DNA of 64,000 bases, from NCBI GenBank assembly GCA_024711005.1, contig JANJTQ010000009.1:1-64000 (forward strand), read 5' to 3'. This document shows positions 20,045 to 28,207 of this stretch, piece after piece. How positions within the stretch are numbered: the stretch's first letter is position 1; every line of letters begins with the position of its first letter. This stretch comes from Opitutaceae bacterium (lineage in GTDB: Bacteria > Verrucomicrobiota > Verrucomicrobiia > Opitutales > Opitutaceae). The notes under the pieces are model-generated. The model searched no databases and was not told the origin of the DNA. It worked only from the letters and a program-made list of their open reading frames with translations. The translations under genes were made by a program, and so were the position numbers.

Positions 20045-20070
20045 AACCCCGCTCGAAAGGGAGCGGGGTT
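20045..20070 (-). terminator. Intrinsic terminator of the ompH/bamA transcription unit
   Basis: AACCCCGCTC-gaaagg-GAGCGGGGTT with flanking A-tract (T-tract on minus strand). Confidence 0.8.
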
Positions 20071-20094
20071 GATGGAAACGAAATTCGCGGCGGG

Positions 20095-20754
20095 TTACTT
20101 CTTGGCGCCCGGGAAGGAGACCGCAGGAGTATCACCGGAGGCGGCGGGTGTGGCGGCGGCCGGAGCAGCGGAGCCGGCCGGACGGTCCTTGTCGATCTCC
20201 TTGGTCACGTCCGCGGTGATGTCGTAGGCGGGATCGAAATAGAGCAAGCTAGGCAGGCCGATGAGGGTCGGGCCGGACTTGTCGATGAGGAGAGTCGCAC
20301 CCTTCTTCTTGGCGATATCGACGGCGATCTTGCTGATTTCCTCGAGGAGGAACTGCTTGAAGTTGTTGATGCGCTGCTGAAGGGACCGCTGCGTGTTGGC
20401 GCGGAAGGCATTCACTTCATTCTGCTTGCGCTGGATCTCTTGTCCCTTGGCTTCGAGGTCCTGCTGGGCCTTGGCCTTGGCATCGGCCGAAAGCGCAGGG
20501 TTGTTCACCTGCTCCTTGAGCTCGTTGAAGTCCTTCACGAGGGTATTGCCCTCGGTGTTGAGCTTCTGGAGTTCGTCCTCGGCCTTCTGCTGGTCAGCCT
20601 TGAGTTTGCTGTTCTGCTCCTCGGTTTTGTAATGGGCGTCGTAGAGCTTGGCCATGTCCACGACAAAAATCTTGGGGGCGGGCTGGGCTTGTGCGGCGAC
20701 GGCAAACAGGCCGGCAAATGCCACAGCAAGGAAGGATTTAAAGGATGTCTTCAT
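20095..20754 (-). CDS. OmpH/Skp family periplasmic chaperone
   Basis: Signal peptide; coiled-coil KIFVVDMAKLYDAHYKTEEQNSKLKADQQ; adjacent to bamA. Confidence 0.9.
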   Translation of the reverse strand: MKTSFKSFLAVAFAGLFAVAAQAQPAPKIFVVDMAKLYDAHYKTEEQNSKLKADQQKAEDELQKLNTEGNTLVKDFNELKEQVNNPALSADAKAKAQQDLEAKGQEIQRKQNEVNAFRANTQRSLQQRINNFKQFLLEEISKIAVDIAKKKGATLLIDKSGPTLIGLPSLLYFDPAYDITADVTKEIDKDRPAGSAAPAAATPAASGDTPAVSFPGAKK

Positions 20755-20790
20755 AAGTTGGTTAGGGTGATTGAGGGTGAGAGTGCTAAA

Positions 20791-23142
20791 TTAGAAACGG
20801 GTTCCAAACGAGAAGTTAAACTGCCCGCCGTTGTCGTTCTCCGGGTCGGACGTGATCGGAATGCCGTAGTCAAGGCTCAGAGGAGCACCGGCGATCAGCA
20901 GGCGCAGACCGAAACCGAAATTGTCGTTGTAATCGTTCGGGCTGAATTCGTAGGAGCCGTCATTCACGAAGCCGACGTCATAGAAGAAGGCGAAGCGGAG
21001 CGGTTCAACGATATCGACCGAGTACTCGAAGCTGAGGAATCCGTAAGTGTTGCCACCAACCGGAACGTCGTCCGATCCGACCTTCTCTTTCGGACCGACA
21101 TCGCGATATTCAAAGCCGCGCAGGGTGTACGGTCCGCCCAAGTAGAATCGATCGTAGAACGGCACTTCGTTGGTATCGCCGAAGGCATCGATCACACCGG
21201 CGCGGCCGATGACGGCGAGCACCTGATTCTGCGTGTCGAAGAGCGGGAAAAATTGGGAGCCCCGTGCCTCCAGCTTGTAATAATCCTCCTCGCCGCCGAG
21301 CGCGCTGGTGGTGATTTCGGTGATCAACTCCAGACGATTACCACGCGTCGTGTTGACGAGTTTGTCGCGCGTGTCGCGAAGGAGCTGGAGTCCAATCTTG
21401 GAGAGCGCGGTGCTTTCCTCGGGATAAACACCGAGATAGGCGGCGTCGACGTCCTGAATATCAACGATCTCGTAGCCGTAGGAGAGGCGTCCCTCAACCA
21501 ACTCGAATAGACGCTTGCGGAGGTAAATCTCGGCGCCGGTGCGGACTTCGTCGTAGAACGAGCTGTTGTAATCGGACTGGGAACGGAAGATCGAGAAACC
21601 GAGCGCGAGTTGCTGTTCAAACAGCCAAGGCTCTTCAAACGAGAGAATCGCCTCACTGGATCGCGAACCGACCTGAAGGCGAAGACGGAACTTCTGACCA
21701 TCGCCTTGGAACATCGAGCGGCGGTTAAAGAGGTCGAAGTTTGACTGGGTGAGTTCGGCGAACACCACGGCGCGTTCGAGCGAACTGAAGCCGGCACCGA
21801 AGGTGAGATTGCCCGTGCGTCCTTCCTTGACCGAGATTTTGAGATTTTTGCGACCGGGGATCGTGGTGGTCTCGGGCGTGACGTTTACCTCTTCGAAGAA
21901 ACGCGTGTTATCGAGACGCTGCTTGGAGGTCTTCATCCGCACGGAGTCGAAAACGTCGCCGGGCCCGAGGGCCAGTTCGCGGATGATCACGATGCTCTTG
22001 GTCTTGGTGTTGCCCTCGACGCGAATGGATTCGACATGAAACTTGTCGCCTTCCCGGACGCGGTATTCGACGTCGATGGCGCCGGTGTCGAGATTGGGCT
22101 TACGGACCAGCTGAACGCGCGTCTCGATGTAGCCGTCTTTACCGTAGGCGTCTTCGAGCGCGGTCACATCCCGGTCGATCTTTGAGGGAGCGAAGAGCGA
22201 ACCGGTCGTCTGCTTGAGCACCGCAAGGAGTTGGTCGGTCGGGATGATGGTGTTGCCGGTGATGGTGATGTCGCCGACCCGGTATTGCCGGCCCTCGTTG
22301 ATGCGAATGGTGAGGACCAGCTTACGGGAGCTGGGGTAATCATAGGCGACTTGGTCGGCAGGAACCTCGACATCGAGGTAGCCAAGCTCGCGGTAATAAT
22401 CGCGGAGCTTGTCCAAATCGTCCTGAAATTGGTCGTCCTTAAAACGTCCGGAGCCGGTGAGCCAGGAGAAGATGGTCCATTTTTTGGTGTCGATCGCTTT
22501 GCGAAGCTTGCCGGTCTTGACGTGCTCGTTGCCGACAAAATTGACGCGGGCGATCTTCACCTTGGCCCCCTCGTTGATCTTAAAGGTGACGTTGCCAAAA
22601 CCGGTCGAACGATTGCGGTCGATGATGTAGCTGACCTGAGCCTGGTTGTAACCCGACTTTTGGTAATATTCGCGGATCTTGGTTACGTCCTCCTTGACCT
22701 GACGTTCGTCCAAGGCGGCGTTGGCCCGGGTCTTGATCTCCTTGTCGAGACGGCGGCTCTTGACCTTGACGTTCCCGTCGTAGTTGACGCGGAGCACGCG
22801 GAACTTGGGCGTGAGCTCAAACACCAGGTTGACGGTGCGATCGGCTTCGCGCACATCGCGCTTCACCTCGATGAACTCAAACAGGCCGGTCTTGTAGAGG
22901 GACCGGATGTCCTGATCGATCATCGTGTCATCGAGTTCAAGTCCCTCACGCATCTGCATGTTGGCGCGGACGACCTGCTCGTTGACGTTGGCGGCACCAA
23001 CGAACTTCAGGTCCAGCGAGCCCACCTTATAGCTGGAAGCGGCGGATTGAGCCCGGATCGCCCCGCCCGTCGTGACGAGCAAGGCAATGATCAAGAAAAG
23101 ACGAACGACCCCGAAAAAGGGGTTACTGGGTGTAGTTTTCAA
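20791..23142 (-). CDS. bamA: Outer membrane protein assembly factor BamA
   Basis: 783 aa; POTRA repeats, C-terminal Omp85 barrel with LGGPYTLRGFEYRDVGP and terminal aromatic (FGTRF). Confidence 0.95.
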   Translation of the reverse strand: MKTTPSNPFFGVVRLFLIIALLVTTGGAIRAQSAASSYKVGSLDLKFVGAANVNEQVVRANMQMREGLELDDTMIDQDIRSLYKTGLFEFIEVKRDVREADRTVNLVFELTPKFRVLRVNYDGNVKVKSRRLDKEIKTRANAALDERQVKEDVTKIREYYQKSGYNQAQVSYIIDRNRSTGFGNVTFKINEGAKVKIARVNFVGNEHVKTGKLRKAIDTKKWTIFSWLTGSGRFKDDQFQDDLDKLRDYYRELGYLDVEVPADQVAYDYPSSRKLVLTIRINEGRQYRVGDITITGNTIIPTDQLLAVLKQTTGSLFAPSKIDRDVTALEDAYGKDGYIETRVQLVRKPNLDTGAIDVEYRVREGDKFHVESIRVEGNTKTKSIVIIRELALGPGDVFDSVRMKTSKQRLDNTRFFEEVNVTPETTTIPGRKNLKISVKEGRTGNLTFGAGFSSLERAVVFAELTQSNFDLFNRRSMFQGDGQKFRLRLQVGSRSSEAILSFEEPWLFEQQLALGFSIFRSQSDYNSSFYDEVRTGAEIYLRKRLFELVEGRLSYGYEIVDIQDVDAAYLGVYPEESTALSKIGLQLLRDTRDKLVNTTRGNRLELITEITTSALGGEEDYYKLEARGSQFFPLFDTQNQVLAVIGRAGVIDAFGDTNEVPFYDRFYLGGPYTLRGFEYRDVGPKEKVGSDDVPVGGNTYGFLSFEYSVDIVEPLRFAFFYDVGFVNDGSYEFSPNDYNDNFGFGLRLLIAGAPLSLDYGIPITSDPENDNGGQFNFSFGTRF

Positions 23143-24532
23143 AGCGTGTAATATCCCTCAGGAACGTAAGTTTCAATTCTCCTACCGGTCCGTTTCGTTG
23201 TTTGGCAACGATTAACTCCGCGGAGTCTGCGGCCACTTGAAATTTTTCATCCGCATCCTTCGGTCGGGCGAGCATCAGAACGACGTCGGCGTCCTGCTCG
23301 ATCGAACCGGATTCACGCAGATCGGAGAGCTTCGGCGTGCGGTTTTCTTTTTCGGCCGAACGGTTGAGCTGTGACAACACGATCACCGGGACATCGAGTT
23401 CCTTGGCGAGGGACTTCAGGCCGCGCGAGATTTCCGAGACCTGTTGTTCACGGGGTGTTTTAGAATCGGTCGGAGCGAGGAGCTGAAGGTAGTCGACCAC
23501 GATCAAACCCAGCTTGCTCCGCGCCTGAAGGCGGCGGGCTTTCGCGCGAAGTTCCATGATCGTGAGATGACTGGAATCGTCGATGAAGATGGGAGACTTG
23601 GAGAATTCGTCGGCGGCTTCCAGCAGACGTTGCTGCTCCTCGCCATTCTTGGAGAGAAGACCATCGCGCAACAGCTTCATGTTCACCTTGGCCCGCGCGC
23701 ACAACATACGAAGTGCGAGCTGGGCCGCGCCCATTTCGAGCGAGAAGATCAAGATCGGAACACCCTCCCCTCGCCTCGGCATCGCGGCGGCCTCGGCAAA
23801 ATTCAGCGCCAGCGAGGTTTTGCCCATGGAAGGACGAGCCGCGAGGATGATCATTTCCTGCCGCTGAAATCCGTAGGTAAACGCGTCGAGGTCCTTGAAG
23901 CCGGAGGATACGCCGGTGAGTTCCCCCTTCTTCATCATCATTTTCGTGATGACGGCCATCGCCTCGCTGGTCGGCCCCTTCATCTGGCGGGCACCGTCCG
24001 AGACGCGGTCTTGGGTGACCTTAAAAATATCCTGTTCGACCTTGTCGACGAACTCCTCGAGTCCGCCATCGTAGTCATAGCAACTTTCGACCGCGGTGGT
24101 GGCGACCTTGATAAGTTCGCGCAGCAGGTGCAGCTCGCGAACCTTCTCGATGAAGTAATTGGACTGGGCGGTCGTCGGGATACGACTGCTGATCTGCGTG
24201 AGGAAGGCGTAGCCGCCGATCTCGTCGAGCTGCCGGCTCGTTTTGAGTTCCTCGGCGAGGATCTGAAGATCGATCGCCACGCCCGAATTGTAGAGCCCGA
24301 CCAGCTTTTCAAAAATGATGCGGTTCGCCGGCGAATAAAATGCGGCGGGGCTCAGCTTACCCTCAAGGCAGCGGGCCACGATGTCGGCTCCATCAAGGAA
24401 ACAGCATGACAGCAAATACTCCTCGGCTTCGATGCTGTGCGGAGGAACGCGGCCGATCACCGAGGCCGCATCGCGGGGTTCGGAGATGTCGCGACGAGGG
24501 CGACGGGGGGATTTCGTGAAGTTCTCAGCCAT
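23123..24532 (-). CDS. dnaB: Replicative DNA helicase DnaB
   Basis: PHSIEAEEYLLSCCF, ARPSMGKTSLALNFA, FSLEMGAAQLALRML, LIVVDYLQLL. Confidence 0.95.
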   Translation of the reverse strand: MAENFTKSPRRPRRDISEPRDAASVIGRVPPHSIEAEEYLLSCCFLDGADIVARCLEGKLSPAAFYSPANRIIFEKLVGLYNSGVAIDLQILAEELKTSRQLDEIGGYAFLTQISSRIPTTAQSNYFIEKVRELHLLRELIKVATTAVESCYDYDGGLEEFVDKVEQDIFKVTQDRVSDGARQMKGPTSEAMAVITKMMMKKGELTGVSSGFKDLDAFTYGFQRQEMIILAARPSMGKTSLALNFAEAAAMPRRGEGVPILIFSLEMGAAQLALRMLCARAKVNMKLLRDGLLSKNGEEQQRLLEAADEFSKSPIFIDDSSHLTIMELRAKARRLQARSKLGLIVVDYLQLLAPTDSKTPREQQVSEISRGLKSLAKELDVPVIVLSQLNRSAEKENRTPKLSDLRESGSIEQDADVVLMLARPKDADEKFQVAADSAELIVAKQRNGPVGELKLTFLRDITRFENYTQ

Positions 24533-24587
24533 GAAACGGAACCATGAGGCAAGGGCCTGCGGCGGGAGAAGCAATGCCTCCGTGGGA

Positions 24588-24860
24588 TTTTTTATTATGG
24601 TTATTCACAGGCAAAAAGGCGGGCAAAATTCCCCGGCATCACTCGGTCTAGCGCGATACAGTGGGCATTCCGAACCGACGTCGGAAGCGACGGCCTCCCC
24701 GAACGGGGAGCGGGTAAATAGAGGTCCCGTCTCCGGAGCGAACTCCGGGCGCGAGGCCGATCCCCTTTGTCACTTAATAAGTGACAAACGGGCTTGGGCG
24801 TCCCGCGGATATTGCGAGCCCGCAGGCTCGTTTCGAGTCATGACTCAAGACCCCCCGTGA
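24588..24860. repeat. Intergenic cluster of short palindromes
   Basis: Includes TTTGTCACTTA-a-TAAGTGACAAA, CGAGCC-cgca-GGCTCG, GAGTCATGACTC and CCCC-gaa-CGGGG-type stems. Confidence 0.6.
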
Positions 24861-24863
24861 ATA

Positions 24864-24890
24864 AAAAAGCCGCAGTCGTGAGACTGCGGC
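24864..24890 (-). terminator. Intrinsic terminator downstream of rplI
   Basis: AAGCCGCAGTC-gtga-GACTGCGGCTT flanked by A-tract. Confidence 0.8.
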
Positions 24891-24926
24891 TTGGATTGGG
24901 ATGTGATCGGGCGGAAGGCGAACGCC

Positions 24927-25505
24927 TTACTTCTTGCGCTCGCTGCGCTTCGCCTTCTCGGCGCGACGGGCGGCCTGCTTTTCGAGGGCGGCGTGCTCGG
25001 GATACTCTTCCTTGCTCTTCGGAGCCTCGGCGGCGGCGACCTCGACGATCGGATTCTCGGAGACGACGTCGAAGGACACGTCAACCGAGACCTCGGCGTG
25101 CAGCTTGATCTTCACCTCGTGCTTGCCGAGGGTCTTCACCGGCGTGTGGAGGTGGATCTTGCGCTTGTCGATTTCGATGCCGGCCTCGACGAGCTTCTGA
25201 TGAATGTCGGCGGAGGTGATCGCGCCAAACATCTTGCCGCCTTCGCCGGTCTTGACGGCGAACGCGATGGAGACCTTGGAGATCTTGTCGGCGAGCGCCT
25301 GGGCGCCGGCGAGTTCGGACGACTCGCGCTCGGTGCGGCGCTTCTTCAGCGCATCGACGCGCTTGCGATTGGCCTGGGTGAGAGCGACCGCGAACTTCTG
25401 CGGGAGGAGGTAGTTACGGGCGTAGCCGGCGCGGACTTTGACCTGGTCGCCTTCGGCGCCCAGACCGTCAACGGGCTTGAGGAGCAAAACTTCGTTGTGA
25501 GCCAT
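24927..25505 (-). CDS. rplI: 50S ribosomal protein L9
   Basis: NEVLLLKPVDGLGAEGDQVKVRAGYARNYLLPQKFA. Confidence 0.95.
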   Translation of the reverse strand: MAHNEVLLLKPVDGLGAEGDQVKVRAGYARNYLLPQKFAVALTQANRKRVDALKKRRTERESSELAGAQALADKISKVSIAFAVKTGEGGKMFGAITSADIHQKLVEAGIEIDKRKIHLHTPVKTLGKHEVKIKLHAEVSVDVSFDVVSENPIVEVAAAEAPKSKEEYPEHAALEKQAARRAEKAKRSERKK

Positions 25506-25556
25506 GATGGTGTGTGTGTTTGAATTTTATTTTGAGAGGGTGCGAACGCGGAGCGC

Positions 25557-26048
25557 TTAGAACGGAACGTCTTCGTCGATGTTGTCTTGGGGGGGCGGCG
25601 TGGGCTTGGTGTTGCCGCGGGGAGGCGGCGTGTGGCGTTCGATCGTTTGATCGATGCCTTCGTCACCACCTGAAGCGGCGCCACGGGGAGCACCACCAGG
25701 ACCACCTTCGCCTTCGCGGCCACCGAGGAACTGGAAGTTCTCGAGGACAATCTTCATCTTGCTGCGCTTCTGGCCGGTCGTCTTGTCATCCCAAGTGTCG
25801 AGCTTGAGACGGCCTTCGACGAACAGCGGACGGCCCTTGGCGCAGTATTTGGCGACGGTCTCGCCCTGCTTACCCCAAGCTTCGATATCCACAAAGGTCG
25901 TCTCATCGCGAGTGGCACCCGACTCGTCCTTGAACGTGCGGTTGACCGCGAGGCCAAACTGGCAGATGGCCGTGCCTTTCGGCGTAACCCGGAGTTCGGG
26001 ATCACGCGTCAGGTTGCCAATGAGCATTACTTTGTTGAGGGAAGCCAT
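25557..26048 (-). CDS. ssb: Single-stranded DNA-binding protein
   Basis: MASLNKVMLIGNLTRDPELRVTPKGTAICQFGLAVN; acidic tail ending DEDVPF. Confidence 0.95.
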   Translation of the reverse strand: MASLNKVMLIGNLTRDPELRVTPKGTAICQFGLAVNRTFKDESGATRDETTFVDIEAWGKQGETVAKYCAKGRPLFVEGRLKLDTWDDKTTGQKRSKMKIVLENFQFLGGREGEGGPGGAPRGAASGGDEGIDQTIERHTPPPRGNTKPTPPPQDNIDEDVPF

Positions 26049-26071
26049 GGGAGCGTTGCGTTCGCCCGGAC

Positions 26072-26371
26072 TCAGACGGTCTGGAGGAAGGTGCGGTAGA
26101 CGGTGCTGTTGAGACGCAGGCGCTCTTTGAGGGCGGCCGGGCCGGAGGCGGGGGCGCTGAAAGCAACCTGGACATAGGTTGCGCCGGGGAGGTTGCGATC
26201 GGTGACGCGCGCGAAATCGCGGCGTCCGAGGGTTTCGACAGAGGAGACCTCGCCATCGACGGCGACGATATCCTTCTTCACGCCGTCGATGATCTGATCG
26301 ACGGAGTCTTCCTTGCCGCGGTTATCGAGGATAAAGGTCGCGCGGTAGTTGCGTTTGGTGGTGGTGCTCAT
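26072..26371 (-). CDS. rpsF: 30S ribosomal protein S6
   Basis: NYRATFILDNRG..., position next to ssb/rplI. Confidence 0.88.
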   Translation of the reverse strand: MSTTTKRNYRATFILDNRGKEDSVDQIIDGVKKDIVAVDGEVSSVETLGRRDFARVTDRNLPGATYVQVAFSAPASGPAALKERLRLNSTVYRTFLQTV

Positions 26372-26952
26372 TGTGAGTCTCTGCGGTTGAGTTGATTCAT
26401 GGCCCGGTCGGCTCCGTGGTCTAGCACGAGGCGGAGTCCGGACACGTAGCGTTCTAAAGTCTGATCGATGATGAGTTGTTGTGGGGGAGTAAATTTGCCG
26501 AGGACGAAGTCTTTGATGTCCATCTGGGCCGGTTCTTTGGGCCCGATGCCGATGCGGTAACGAGTAAACCCGTTGCCGAGTCGCTCAAGCAGGCTGGCCA
26601 CACCGTTGTGACCACCGGCGCTGCCGCTTACGGTGACTTTCACGAGACCGAGGTTGATCGTGAGGTCGTCATAAACGGCGATGACCGCAGTGCCGGGGAT
26701 CTTGTAGAACCCCGTCATTGCCTGAATCGCGCGCCCGCTCTCGTTCATATACGTGAGCGGCTTCGCGAAGAAGACGGTGCGGCCGGGCACCGGATCCCAA
26801 CGGGCGGTCTCCGCCTCGAACGATCGTTGCTTTTCCCAAGCAAGACCGAGCTGGCGGGCGAGCGCCTCGACGACGACAAAACCCACGTTGTGGCGGGTGT
26901 TGTCGTATTCGCGACCCGGGTTGCCGAGTCCGGCAACAAGCGAGATGGACAT
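26368..26952 (-). CDS. pth: Peptidyl-tRNA hydrolase
   Basis: LVAGLGNPGREYDNTRHNVGF, KPLTYMNESGRAI, SAGGHNGVASL. Confidence 0.95.
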   Translation of the reverse strand: MSISLVAGLGNPGREYDNTRHNVGFVVVEALARQLGLAWEKQRSFEAETARWDPVPGRTVFFAKPLTYMNESGRAIQAMTGFYKIPGTAVIAVYDDLTINLGLVKVTVSGSAGGHNGVASLLERLGNGFTRYRIGIGPKEPAQMDIKDFVLGKFTPPQQLIIDQTLERYVSGLRLVLDHGADRAMNQLNRRDSQ

Positions 26953-27011
26953 GACTCAAAGAACAAACGCCGGGCCCATCGCGGTCAAGCGGCGGGCCGG
27001 GGCGGCAAAGC

Positions 27012-27719
27012 TTACTTCTTGGCGGGAGCAGCGGCGGGCTTGGCAGCACCGGCGGCGGGAGCAGCGGCACCGGCAGCGGCAGCGGGAGCAGCGGCACCGG
27101 CGGCGGGAGCCGCGGCGGCACCAGCGGCGGGAGCAGACGAGGCGATTTCGCCCACGGGCTCGACGCAGGAAACGACCGGCTGGCCCTTGGCATCAAGGAA
27201 CTCGACGCCGGAGATGGGCTGGAGGGTGCCGACCTTGAACGCCTCGCCGACCTTCAACTCGGTCACATCGACCACGATGACGGGGGGCAGATCCTTGGGA
27301 AGGCAGCGCACGCGCAAGGTGTGCGTGGCGATTTCCAACACGCCGCTCTGGTTTTTCACACCGAACGACTCACCGGTGACCTGAATCGGCACCTGGATTT
27401 CGAGCTTCTCATCGGCCTTCACTTCCTGGAAGTCGACGTGGAGAAATTTATCGGTGATAGGATCGCGCTGGACTTCCTGGAGGAAGGACAGGGCCTTGCC
27501 GGAGGAGTCCTTGCGGCTGAGCTCGATGAGGAGGGCACGGCCGGCGACGGATTTAAGGAGGCGAACGAACTCGGGGGCGTCGATGGCGATCGCTTCCGGG
27601 TTGGTGTGCTTGCCGTAAAGGATCGCAGGGATTTGGTTGGCCTTGCGCACGCGGCGCGAGGCGGAACGACCGGTTTGAGGACGGGCCGTGACGTTAAGGA
27701 TCAGTTGTTCTTTGCTCAT
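27012..27719 (-). CDS. rplY: 50S ribosomal protein L25/general stress protein Ctc, Ala/Pro-rich C-terminal extension
   Basis: RKANQIPAILYGKHTNPEAI..., C-terminal APAAGAAAAPAAGAAAPAA tail. Confidence 0.92.
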   Translation of the reverse strand: MSKEQLILNVTARPQTGRSASRRVRKANQIPAILYGKHTNPEAIAIDAPEFVRLLKSVAGRALLIELSRKDSSGKALSFLQEVQRDPITDKFLHVDFQEVKADEKLEIQVPIQVTGESFGVKNQSGVLEIATHTLRVRCLPKDLPPVIVVDVTELKVGEAFKVGTLQPISGVEFLDAKGQPVVSCVEPVGEIASSAPAAGAAAAPAAGAAAPAAAAGAAAPAAGAAKPAAAPAKK

Positions 27720-27898
27720 GGATTCGTTCCCCCTGTTCCTCCGGAATTAGAGGCAGGCGTATTAGAAAAGAGGCCGAAGACACGGGATTCCCCCGGGGAT
27801 GGCAAACAAAACTTTGAAAATCTCCCGTGAACGGCAAAAGGAGCATTGACAACCGATGCCGGTGAATTGTTTTTCACCCCTCCTTCTTGGAGATATAT

Positions 27899-27973
27899 TG
27901 CCTGGTAGCTCAGTGGCAGAGCAGGTGACTGTTAATCACTTGGTCGTAGGTTCGACCCCTACCCGGGCAGCCA
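27899..27973 (+). tRNA. tRNA-Asn (anticodon GTT), CCA encoded
   Basis: TGCCTGG...CCGGGCA acceptor pairing, GGTGA-CTGTTAA-TCACT anticodon arm, GTAGG-TTCGACC-CCTAC T arm. Confidence 0.95.
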
Positions 27974-27977
27974 TTTT

Positions 27978-28010
27978 GGCCCCAAGGACTTGAAAAAGTC
28001 CTTGGGGCTT
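27978..28010 (+). terminator. Intrinsic terminator after tRNA-Asn
   Basis: CCCCAAGGACTT-gaaa-AAGTCCTTGGGG followed by CTTTTCTTT. Confidence 0.88.
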
Positions 28011-28207
28011 TTCTTTGCGCCTTTTTCCAGCGTTCGCACCACGAGGTTCCCGTGCCGTCGGGAGAAAATCCACGGGGCATGCAGCCGGAACACCGCCCTA
28101 TGATTCCCCGCGCCCTTCCATGATAGGCTTGGCGCGTCGAGTCCCCTCACGCCGCGTCCCCCGTCCCTATTTCCGCGGATATAAGGCGCACACCGCTTTC
28201 TGAAATC

